Assembly: GCA_050115555.1 (NCBI GenBank)
Contig: JASFQI010000096.1
Coordinates: 1-14,970 of the forward strand
Origin: JASFQI01 sp050115555
GTDB taxonomy: Bacteria; Desulfobacterota; DSM-4660; Desulfatiglandales; HGW-15
Direction: 5' to 3'
Length of the DNA: 14,970 nt
The translations under genes were made by a program, and so were the position numbers. This document shows, in pieces, positions 7,719 through 14,126 of the stretch. Every line of letters starts with the position of its first letter. The stretch's first letter is position 1. The notes beneath the pieces are model-generated. The model did not search any database. It was not told the origin of the DNA and saw nothing but the letters and a program-made list of their open reading frames with translations.

Positions 7719-8214
7719 TTGCCTTCACCTTTTCGATCAGGAGAAACAGCAACTCGAGCTCCTCGCCTTCCCCGTCGCGAAGGGGGCGGAGGCGGGCAGG
7801 GTCCATGTGTCGGGTGATCTTGCCGCAGAGGTAGTTGACGCAGATCACATGACGGGCCAGGAGGAGACAGCCGTTTTCTCCAAGGAAGAAACACCCTTGG
7901 GGATCAAAGCGTTCTCTGGGCAGGGGGCGGTCGAGCAAGCGGTTGACCAGGAGGAGAAGCGCACTGTATCGGTCCTCGAGACCTTTTCCACAGCAGGATC
8001 CGCCTTCATCCCGGGCGCAGTGCATGCAGGCTTCGGCAACCCCCGATCGGACCATCTCCCGATGGGACGCCTCGGCTGCGTTCCGAAAGCGTTCAAGCAG
8101 GTCTGCAACGGCCGGATCGGCCCGAAGACGAGCACCACGTTCGTCGTACAGACGCTCCGCCCACGCGATCTTGTCCTCGATGGGGCTTTCCAGGGTGATT
8201 TCCGGGAGAGTCAT
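7705..8214 (-). CDS. Eight-cysteine YkgJ-like protein, probable metal or Fe-S binder
   Basis: 169-aa soluble protein with eight cysteines at 63, 66, 74, 75, 108, 116, 125 and 130, in the order CxxC-x7-CC ... C-x7-C-x8-C-x4-C. The second half (CFFLGENGCLLLARHVICV) resembles the C-FL-C-R-C pattern of the YkgJ/UPF0153 family, known as putative zinc- or iron-chelating proteins; this likeness is from memory. The N-terminus is helical and acidic and there is no signal peptide, so a cytoplasmic location is expected. The ATG overlaps the TGA of the upstream Lon-like gene (ATGA, 8211-8214), which suggests translational coupling and a function tied to that protease. No ribosome binding site of its own is evident. 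Role unknown: metal-dependent adaptor, redox sensor or chelator are all possible. Confidence 0.75.
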   Translation of the reverse strand: MTLPEITLESPIEDKIAWAERLYDERGARLRADPAVADLLERFRNAAEASHREMVRSGVAEACMHCARDEGGSCCGKGLEDRYSALLLLVNRLLDRPLPRERFDPQGCFFLGENGCLLLARHVICVNYLCGKITRHMDPARLRPLRDGEGEELELLFLLIEKVKARLKD

Positions 8215-10739
8215 GCGTATTGGGGGGGCGCCGCGATTCGGGCTTTCTTTTTGCCTTTCTGTTTACTCTTTCCTTTTTTGCTCCCGTTCTGGTTTCCGTT
8301 TCCGTTGTTGTTCCCGAACTTCTTGAGCCCCTCGGCCAGCTCCCGGAGCTGGCGGTCCACGCGATCGTTGATGCTGTCCTTGGTATATTTCCCGTCCGCT
8401 TTCCTCTTCCCTGCCGGCGTCCCGGTGAGGATCTCGATGCCTTCGTCGATGGTCTGAACCGACCAGATCTGAAAGCGTTTCTTTTCCACGGCTTCGACCA
8501 CGTCCTGCCTCAGCATGAGATCCTTCACATTGGACCGGGGGATCAGGACCCCCTGCTCCCCGGACAGGCCGACCTTGCGGCAGCAGTCGTAGAAGCCCTC
8601 GATTTTTTCGTTTACACCGCCGATGGCCTGGACTTCCCCCTTCTGGTTGACTGATCCGGTCACGGCAATGGATTGTTTGATAGGGATGTCGGAGAGGCTC
8701 GAGAGCAGGGCGTAGATTTCCGTGGATGAGGCGCTGTCCCCGTCCACGCCTCCGTAAGACTGTTCGAACGCAATGCTGGCACTCATGGTGAGCGGTTTGT
8801 CCTGTGCGTACTTGTTCCGGAGATAGCCGCTCAGGATGAGGACCCCCTTGTTGTGAGTCTTCCCGGAGAGGTCCGCTTCGCGTTCGATGTTGATGATTCC
8901 AGCACGACCCATGGATGTGGATGCCGTAATCCGGCTTGGCTTGCCGAAGCTGTAGTCGCCCAGGTTGTAGACCGCAAGACCGTTGACCTGCCCCACCTTT
9001 TCCCCTTCCACATCGATCATCAGGGTGCCGCGGTCGATCATTTCCTGAAGCTTTTCCTCGAGCAGGTTGGACCGATACACTTTGGCCTCGAGGGCCTGGC
9101 GCACGTGCTTGCCCTGCACCTCGGAAGCCCCATCCCTCCCGGCCCAGTAATCGGCTTCCTGGATCTTGTCGGTGATTTCCGGAAAGCTCGTGCTGAGCTT
9201 CTCCTGGCGTCCGGTCATGCGGACGCACTCCTCCACCAGGGTAGAGACCCCGGTACGGTCAAAGGGTCTGAGATGGTCCTCGTCCGTCCTCATCTTGATG
9301 AACTCGGCGAACTGGCGGACCGACTCGTCCGTTTTGTCCATGGCCGTGTCAAACGCGGCGCGGACCTTGAAGATCTTCGAGGTATCCGGGTCGTAATGAA
9401 GGAGCAGATGGTAGATATAGTCCTCGCTGATCACGATCACCTTGGTGCTCATCTCTACGGGCTCGGGCTTTAAACCCGTGGTCGTGAACAGGTAGAACGG
9501 GTCGTACGTCTGGATCTCCATCTTCTCGGTCTTAAGGGCTCGCTTCAGGGCGGGCCAGACCCCGGGCTCCATGAGGGCGTCCATGAGGTTGATCACCAGG
9601 TACCCGCCGCTGGCCTTGATCAGGGAGCCGGCCCGTATCTTGCTGAAATCCGTGCGCCAGACCCCGCTCCGGTCCACAACGCGTTCAATGGACCCGAACA
9701 GGTTGCGGTAGGTGGGGTAGGTTTCCACAATGACCGGTAGGGTTTTGAGGTCCGCGTTGTCCACGATGAGGTTCACCTGGTAGGGCTGGAACGGGTCGCC
9801 TTCCTGCACGAGGAATGGCAGCCCCTGCATCTGCTCTCTTCCCTGGGTTTGGAAGATCTTGAGGTTCTCTCCCATGTCCTGAACCATTTCGTCGAGGAAC
9901 TTCAGTACACTTTCGCCTGCGTACTTGCGGCGGATGGGCGCCAGGAATTCATTGGCAAGCTGCATAAAGAGCATGTGGTCCGTCTTCTCGATGTTTTCCT
10001 GGACTTCCTTTTGCAGGTCCCGCAGCTCGAGAAATATCTGGTCGACCTGCTCGCGGAGTTCGGCCTGTTTTTTCTTCAAGGACTCGAACTCCTCACGCGG
10101 GAACCTCTCCTTTTCCACCATCGCTTCGATTTGGTCGATGTGCATAGGGTTCCCGTCCACCAGCGGAACGACTTCAGGGCGCTTGATTTCGCCCATCTGT
10201 ATGTCCACCAGGGCGAATCCCTCCTCACGGACTTTTTTGTCCAGATCCTTGAAGAACCCCTTGCCCTTTTTTTCGTAGGCCTGCATGATTTCCTTTTTCC
10301 GGTTCAGGTAGTCCTGGCTTTCGAAGAGGGAGGGGACCTCCCGCTTGAGGCGTTCGACAAAGTCATGAATATCTTTTTTGAGCGTGCTTCCCTGTCCGGC
10401 CTGGAGGCGCAGGAGTATTGAGTTTTCCGGGTTTTTGAAATTGTTCACGTAGCACAGGTCGTCCGGAATTTTTCCGCCTTCCTGCTTCGCCATCTGCTCG
10501 AGGAGCTTCCGCACGGTGGACATACGTCCTGAACCGGCAATTCCCGTAACAAAGACGTTGTATCCCTGTTTGTCCATGCCTACACCGAACCGGAAGGCTT
10601 CCACGCCGCGGTCCTGGCCGATGATTTCCTTGAGGGCCTTGAGGTCGTTTGTCGTTTCAAAAGGCAAGGAAGCTGGATCCAGTCGCCATCTCAACTGATC
10701 CACCGTTACTTTAAGCGAATCCGCTTTCTTTCGGGGCAT
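8211..10739 (-). CDS. Lon-like AAA+ protease (LonB/LonP, COG1067 type)
   Basis: 842-aa ATP-dependent serine protease of the AAA_32/Lon_C architecture, distinct from classical LonA: no N-terminal substrate domain is present. The nucleotide-binding P-loop is GIAGSGRMS (66-74), with Arg instead of Lys, followed by a long helical insertion (about 190-300) and a Walker-B-like GGYLVINLMDAL. The C-terminal protease domain has the Ser-Lys dyad: S669 in YGGVDGDSASSTE and K712 in GGVNEKIEGF, 43 residues apart, the same spacing as in E. coli Lon. The tail after about 790 is low-complexity (Asn/Gly then Lys). The start ATG (10737-10739) has GAGGAGGAG 8 nt upstream; the open frame runs 107 codons further up but without protein character. 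It lies 112 nt behind hsp20 and overlaps the Cys-rich gene. Probable role: degradation of misfolded or specific proteins in stress. Confidence 0.93.
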   Translation of the reverse strand: MPRKKADSLKVTVDQLRWRLDPASLPFETTNDLKALKEIIGQDRGVEAFRFGVGMDKQGYNVFVTGIAGSGRMSTVRKLLEQMAKQEGGKIPDDLCYVNNFKNPENSILLRLQAGQGSTLKKDIHDFVERLKREVPSLFESQDYLNRKKEIMQAYEKKGKGFFKDLDKKVREEGFALVDIQMGEIKRPEVVPLVDGNPMHIDQIEAMVEKERFPREEFESLKKKQAELREQVDQIFLELRDLQKEVQENIEKTDHMLFMQLANEFLAPIRRKYAGESVLKFLDEMVQDMGENLKIFQTQGREQMQGLPFLVQEGDPFQPYQVNLIVDNADLKTLPVIVETYPTYRNLFGSIERVVDRSGVWRTDFSKIRAGSLIKASGGYLVINLMDALMEPGVWPALKRALKTEKMEIQTYDPFYLFTTTGLKPEPVEMSTKVIVISEDYIYHLLLHYDPDTSKIFKVRAAFDTAMDKTDESVRQFAEFIKMRTDEDHLRPFDRTGVSTLVEECVRMTGRQEKLSTSFPEITDKIQEADYWAGRDGASEVQGKHVRQALEAKVYRSNLLEEKLQEMIDRGTLMIDVEGEKVGQVNGLAVYNLGDYSFGKPSRITASTSMGRAGIINIEREADLSGKTHNKGVLILSGYLRNKYAQDKPLTMSASIAFEQSYGGVDGDSASSTEIYALLSSLSDIPIKQSIAVTGSVNQKGEVQAIGGVNEKIEGFYDCCRKVGLSGEQGVLIPRSNVKDLMLRQDVVEAVEKKRFQIWSVQTIDEGIEILTGTPAGKRKADGKYTKDSINDRVDRQLRELAEGLKKFGNNNGNGNQNGSKKGKSKQKGKKKARIAAPPQYA

Positions 10740-10851
10740 GGGTGATCTCCTCCTCACGTGGATGGTTGGCATTCCAGTGGATAAGGCCTGTTTTTCTGTC
10801 CCGGAGAACGCACCAAGAGCATTATCGGGAGGTGGCAAGGCCCGGGGCGGG

Positions 10852-11298
10852 CTATTCGACCCGAATGTCCAGCTTCCGGGCGGATGGGGGCTTGCATTTC
10901 GGCAGGTCGATTTTAAGCACGCCCTGTGAAAAAGTGGCACTCGCCTCCTCGGGGATAATACGGCACGGCATCCGGAGGGAGCGGGAAAACGAGATCGACC
11001 GCCTTTCCCGTTGGCTGCGTCCTTTCCCTTTGCGAACGGTTTCGTCGCTTTCAAAGCCACGAATGGTGAGCAGGTCTTCAGCTGCGTGGACCTCGAGGTT
11101 GTCGGGATCCATTTCAGGGATCTCGAGCCTCACGCTGAGACGGTCCGCTTTTTCCGTGACCTCGATCCAGGTCGGGCCTACGACAGACGGCAGCACATGG
11201 GGCATGCCGAAATCGTCCCAGACGCGGGCAAACATCCGTCCCATGTCCCTGCGAAGTCGGTTCATCTCTTCTCTTTTCCAGACGACCAATTCAGGCAT
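10852..11298 (-). CDS. Small heat-shock protein, Hsp20/alpha-crystallin family
   Basis: 148-aa ATP-independent holdase that binds unfolding proteins. The alpha-crystallin domain spans about residues 45-140, starting GPTWIEVTEKADRLSVRLEIP and containing the strand pattern LEVHAAEDLLTIRG; it closes with the hallmark ATFSQGVLKIDLPK (A-x-x-x-x-GVL). The C-terminal tail has no clear I-x-I motif beyond LDIRV, which may fill that role. The N-terminal helix (MPELVVWKREEMNRLRRDM) is typical of the bacterial class A-like members. The ATG at 11298 has a perfect AGGAGG 7 nt upstream. It is the first gene of the minus-strand block and is followed by the Lon-like protease, a chaperone-protease pairing that suggests shared stress control. 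Confidence 0.93.
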   Translation of the reverse strand: MPELVVWKREEMNRLRRDMGRMFARVWDDFGMPHVLPSVVGPTWIEVTEKADRLSVRLEIPEMDPDNLEVHAAEDLLTIRGFESDETVRKGKGRSQRERRSISFSRSLRMPCRIIPEEASATFSQGVLKIDLPKCKPPSARKLDIRVE

Positions 11299-11358
11299 GG
11301 TGCAACCTCCTGATGGAATCGGGGGTTCGGGGTCGCAACAACACGATCCAAAGCCATC

Positions 11359-11387
11359 ATTCTATTCAGAGGGGAGGGATCACGCAA
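11359..11387 (-). promoter_or_regulatory. Possible sigma-70-like promoter of the hsp20 operon
   Basis: Read on the minus strand: -35 TTGCGT (11387-11382, 3 of 6), 17-nt spacer, -10 TAGAAT (11364-11359, 5 of 6), about 60 nt upstream of the hsp20 start. No sigma-32 consensus and no CIRCE inverted repeat were found in this stretch, so heat control, if any, is not visible here. Confidence 0.35.
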
Positions 11388-11595
11388 GCGGTTTTCCATC
11401 GCGTCGAACGGGGACTTCCGTCTTTTGTCAGGTAAGCGTGGGTGTCATCCAAATCGAGATCGGGATCGCTCTCGAAATCGATGAAGAGATGTCTTGTGGA
11501 TAGGAAAAACCGGACATTTACCGTTTAAAAAGGATACCCTCTTCGGGTAGAATACCACGATTCGACTCGTCCAGCCTGCGCACAAGGAAGACTTC

Positions 11596-11919
11596 ATGCG
11601 ATCCAAGAGATTCAAGAAGACGAACAACCGGGCCGTCCTTGGCTTTCTGCTGCCTTTCCTGGCTATGGCCGTAGCGTCGGCTACGGTCCTCTGGTTCCGA
11701 TCCTACGGCCTGCCATTTCCGATCTGGGTCCCCCTGATCTCGCTCGTCCCGGCCCTGTTGATTGTGGGACTCATCCTCTCCATTGCCTCCATCCCGCTCA
11801 TCGAGGACCTGGGCGACAAGGACTATGCCTATTCAGGACTGGTCTTGAACGGGTTTCTCCTGCTCCTCTTTGTCTGCAGCACACTCTACTACCTCTTCTT
11901 CGTCACCTCTGCGGAATAG
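11596..11919 (+). CDS. Small three-TM membrane protein of unknown function
   Basis: 107-aa protein with a basic N-terminus (MRSKRFKKTNNR) and three strongly hydrophobic segments at about 13-34, 43-67 and 78-101, predicted to sit in the inner membrane with the N-terminus inside. The loop between segments 2 and 3 carries a charged EDLGDKDY. I do not recognise a family. AAGGAAG (11584-11590) lies 5 nt before the ATG, and a TAGAAT at 11548-11553 may be its -10 with a poor -35. It is divergent from hsp20, with 297 nt between the two starts. The clean ribosome binding site and the hydrophobic pattern make it a real gene; its role is unknown. Confidence 0.7.
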   Translation: MRSKRFKKTNNRAVLGFLLPFLAMAVASATVLWFRSYGLPFPIWVPLISLVPALLIVGLILSIASIPLIEDLGDKDYAYSGLVLNGFLLLLFVCSTLYYLFFVTSAE

Positions 11920-11991
11920 ACCCGTTCAGGGGCCCGCTCGCTCATGCAGGGGCACGGGCTTCGAGCACCGTCACGTGATCGCGTGGCAGAC

Positions 11992-12099
11992 GCCCGCCGG
12001 GGTGAAATGCAGCGGTTCCCATCCATGGAAGGTGCAGGATCGTCACCTCGTAGTGACGGGCAATCCGAAACCGATATACCGAGTGGTGACCCGGCGGGC
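11992..12099. repeat. Long-range inverted repeat with internal hairpin upstream of mraZ
   Basis: GCCCGCCGGG (11992-12001) is perfectly complementary to CCCGGCGGGC (12090-12099), with 88 nt between. Inside it, CGTCAC and GTGACG form a second hairpin (about 12039-12056, 6-nt loop). No open frame with a ribosome binding site covers it. It could be a structured transcript, a 3' structure for the small membrane protein mRNA or a repeat-derived element; sequence alone does not decide. Confidence 0.45.
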
Positions 12100-12193
12100 A
12101 GGCGGGTCTCCATTCAAATCCTGTTTTTTCGCGTTTTTTTGTGAATCTATGGCTTGAATCGGCGGGATCGGTCACTCAAGAAGTCTATATCTG

Positions 12194-12229
12194 GTGGTCA
12201 AATAATAATAGACCACATTTTGTAGTGGT
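12194..12229. repeat. Overlapping alternative hairpins in an AT-rich stretch
   Basis: GTGGTC (12194-12199) pairs with GACCAC (12211-12216) across an 11-nt AT-rich loop, while ACCAC (12212-12216) can instead pair with GTGGT (12225-12229). The two stems share an arm and exclude each other. The stretch lies 65-100 nt upstream of the mraZ -35, so it may be a binding site for a regulator of the division cluster. The rest of 11920-12293 shows no gene. Confidence 0.35.
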
Positions 12230-12293
12230 TATTGGTGCGTTTTAGTGTATCTCTAAAAGGTAGGGTTTTCGGGGGGATCCGCTTATTTTTCCC

Positions 12294-12321
12294 TTGACAA
12301 GCCGGGCAGTTATCGGATAAA
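12294..12321 (+). promoter_or_regulatory. Promoter of the mraZ-led division cluster
   Basis: Perfect -35 TTGACA (12294-12299), 16-nt spacer and -10 GATAAA (12316-12321, 4 of 6). The predicted start of transcription is near 12328, about 38 nt before the mraZ ATG. The -10 is contiguous with the MraZ repeats, as expected for an autorepressed promoter. Confidence 0.7.
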
Positions 12322-12356
12322 AGTGTCACAAAGTGGATCAAAGTGGCACAAAGTGG
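12320..12356 (+). promoter_or_regulatory. MraZ operator: four AAAGTG(T/G) direct repeats
   Basis: AAAGTGT at 12320-12326 and AAAGTGG at 12330-12336, 12340-12346 and 12350-12356, each separated by 3 nt, giving an exact 10-bp (one helical turn) period. MraZ is known to bind short GT-rich direct repeats at this period upstream of its own gene: TGGG-type in E. coli, AAAGTG(T/G) in Mollicutes. The array runs from the -10 element to the mraZ Shine-Dalgarno GGAG (12355-12358), so a bound MraZ oligomer should block transcription. Confidence 0.85.
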
Positions 12357-12365
12357 AGCTCCGGC

Positions 12366-12803
12366 ATGTTCAAAGGGCGTTCTCGACACAACTTGGACGA
12401 AAAGGGTCGGCTCGCCATTCCGGCGCGATTCAAAGACGTCCTCCAGCAAAAGGGCAACAACGTCCTGGTTCTCACGAACCATGACAGCTGCCTGTGGGCC
12501 TTTGCACTCGAAGACTGGCGAGCCATCGAGGAGAAGGCTTCCAATCTCTCCCTCTTCAATCACGCTGCCAACCGCTATCTTCGTTATTTTATCTCCGGCG
12601 CTCAGGAATGTCCACTCAAACAGGGAAGGATCACCATCCCTCCCGATTTGAGAGAGATCGCCGGCCTGCAAAAAGAGGTCGTCCTCGTCGGTGAACTGAA
12701 AATTTTCGAGGTGTGGGACCGGGATCGGTGGGAGGACGAGTTCGAAAAGGCAAAGCAGAGCTTTGTGCAGGACAGCCAGGTGCTCTCCGAGTTGGGGATT
12801 TAG
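12366..12803 (+). CDS. mraZ: Transcriptional regulator MraZ
   Basis: 145-aa DNA-binding regulator of the division and cell-wall cluster; forms ring-like oligomers from two AbrB-like half-domains. The first half has the conserved DEKGR motif (11-15) followed by LAIPARF; the second has LKQGRITIPPDL, where the usual Asp of the DxxxR motif is Leu (L84-R88). The start ATG at 12366 gives the canonical MFKGRSRHNLDEKGR N-terminus and has GGAG 7 nt upstream; the GTG at 12333 that would extend the frame lies inside the operator. Length and position as first gene before rsmH are standard. Regulation: repression through the four repeats just upstream. Confidence 0.96.
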   Translation: MFKGRSRHNLDEKGRLAIPARFKDVLQQKGNNVLVLTNHDSCLWAFALEDWRAIEEKASNLSLFNHAANRYLRYFISGAQECPLKQGRITIPPDLREIAGLQKEVVLVGELKIFEVWDRDRWEDEFEKAKQSFVQDSQVLSELGI

Positions 12804-12821
12804 AAACGAAGGGGCTTTTCC

Positions 12822-13757
12822 TTGGAATATCCCCACGAGCCCGTGCTCGTCAAAGAGGTGGTTCGGGACCTGGTGACAAGGCCCGACGGCATCTATGTGG
12901 ACGGTACTTGCGGAAGTGGGGGACACAGCGCATCGATTGGAGAGCGGTTGGAGAAGGGCGGTCGGCTGATCTGTCTCGACCGGGATCCCGACGCGATTCA
13001 GCAATGCCGCACCCGCCTTTCTGATCTCGGGTCTCGGGTCACTGTGGTTCGAGCGAATTTCGCACACATCGATGCCGTGATGGAGGAACAAGAGGTGAAA
13101 GGGGTAAACGGCGTTCTTCTGGACCTCGGACTGTCCACCACCCAGCTGGATCGCTCGGGACGGGGGTTCAGCTTCAGGCGCGACGAGCCCCTGGACATGC
13201 GCATGGACCCCTCGCAGGGTGTGCCTGCACAAGAATTGGTCAATACCCTCTCGGAAACGGAGTTGGAGCGCATCTTCCGGGAGTACGGCGAGGAGAAGCG
13301 AGCCCGCGTCATTGCCAAGGCGATCGGGCGCGCAAGACGCGTGGAACCGTTTACGAGCGCCCTCCAACTGGCGGACCTGATTCGTTCCGTGGTGCCTCGT
13401 GTCCACGGCCCCGGGGCCAAGGATCCTGCCACGCGGTCGTTTCAGGCCTTGCGGATCGTCGTGAATCGAGAGCTTGAGAACCTGCAGGCGTTTCTGGAAA
13501 GGATCCCCCCCTGGATCTTGAAGGGAGGCCGTCTGGTGATCATTGCGTACCATTCGCTGGAGGACAGAAGTGTCAAGCAGACGTTTCGTGCGTGGGAAAA
13601 GGGCTGCACGTGCCCGCCGGACTTCCCCGTTTGCACCTGTGGGAAAGTCCCCCTGTTCAGGCTCCTGCGCCGGCGTGCTCTGAAGCCCACGGAGCAGGAG
13701 ATCAGCCAAAACCCAAGGGCCCGCAGTGCCGTGCTGCGGACAGCGGAAAGGATATGA
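12822..13757 (+). CDS. rsmH: 16S rRNA (cytosine-1402-N4)-methyltransferase RsmH (MraW)
   Basis: 311-aa SAM-dependent enzyme that N4-methylates C1402 of 16S rRNA in the ribosomal P site. It begins with the family N-terminus YPHEPVLVKEV, followed by motif I YVDGTCGSGGHS (25-36), DLGLSTTQLDRSGRGFSFR (about 100-118), the RSFQALRIVVN segment, and GGRLVIIAYHSLEDRSVK near the end. It closes with a cysteine-rich GCTCPPDFPVCTCGK typical of the family. The start is a TTG at 12822 with AAGGGG 7 nt upstream, 18 nt after the mraZ stop. The gene order mraZ-rsmH-ftsL-ftsI is the conserved dcw arrangement. Confidence 0.97.
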   Translation: MEYPHEPVLVKEVVRDLVTRPDGIYVDGTCGSGGHSASIGERLEKGGRLICLDRDPDAIQQCRTRLSDLGSRVTVVRANFAHIDAVMEEQEVKGVNGVLLDLGLSTTQLDRSGRGFSFRRDEPLDMRMDPSQGVPAQELVNTLSETELERIFREYGEEKRARVIAKAIGRARRVEPFTSALQLADLIRSVVPRVHGPGAKDPATRSFQALRIVVNRELENLQAFLERIPPWILKGGRLVIIAYHSLEDRSVKQTFRAWEKGCTCPPDFPVCTCGKVPLFRLLRRRALKPTEQEISQNPRARSAVLRTAERI

Positions 13758-13760
13758 GCC

Positions 13761-14126
13761 ATGAAAGCAAAAAAGAACGCGTTCGCATCGAATCGGCTTC
13801 GAAACCAGGGAACCGGGGTTCGCATTCGAAACACTCGGCGGAAGGACCGTAAGCTTCGATTGACGACTCGACAGATCGGGCTCATCTCCGTCCTGTTTCT
13901 CATCTTTATGGGCAGCAGCATCGGATACGTCTGGTCGAACTTCGAGGGAACACAGATCGGGTACGACCTGAGCCGCCTTCAGGAGCGTGAGCGTGATCTC
14001 AAGGAACTTCATCGTAAGCTCAAGCTGGAGCTTGCGTATCTGACCTCCCCGCAGTACCTGGAGGAGGCCTCCAGGGAGGCCGGCCTGAGGCCGGCGGATC
14101 CGGAACAGGTGATCCTTCTTCGATGA
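13761..14126 (+). CDS. ftsL: Cell division protein FtsL
   Basis: 121-aa bitopic membrane protein of the divisome. A long basic cytoplasmic N-terminus (1-38, many Arg/Lys) precedes one transmembrane helix (39-58, IGLISVLFLIFMGSSIGYVW) and a periplasmic coiled coil (about 66-95, rich in Leu/Glu/Arg) ending in SPQYLEEASREAGLRPADPEQVILL, which fits the FtsL C-terminus. FtsL sequences are poorly conserved, so the call rests on topology, size and position between rsmH and ftsI. The ATG lies 3 nt after the rsmH stop and is preceded by AAAGGA; its TGA overlaps the ftsI ATG, so the genes are translationally coupled. Partners: FtsB and FtsQ, activating FtsWI. Confidence 0.88.
   Translation: MKAKKNAFASNRLRNQGTGVRIRNTRRKDRKLRLTTRQIGLISVLFLIFMGSSIGYVWSNFEGTQIGYDLSRLQERERDLKELHRKLKLELAYLTSPQYLEEASREAGLRPADPEQVILLR

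Noticed and set aside
10740..11060. 107-codon upstream extension of the Lon-like protease frame
   Set aside because: Overlaps hsp20, is Pro/Arg-rich without family similarity, and the ATG at 10739 has a strong GAGGAGGAG ribosome binding site.
10742..11503. 253-codon plus-strand open frame over hsp20
   Set aside because: Shadow of the Hsp20 gene; no ribosome binding site and no domain.
11299..11595. CIRCE or sigma-32 heat-shock element upstream of hsp20
   Set aside because: No matching inverted repeat or CTTGAA/CCCCAT pair found on the minus strand.
12333..12365. GTG start extending mraZ by 11 codons
   Set aside because: Lies inside the operator repeats; the downstream ATG gives the conserved MraZ N-terminus with a well-spaced GGAG.
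12198..14012. Open frame of 604 codons on the minus strand opposite mraZ, rsmH and ftsL
   Set aside because: The plus-strand genes are unmistakable by motif; the antisense frame has no ribosome binding site or domain and results from GC-rich codon bias.
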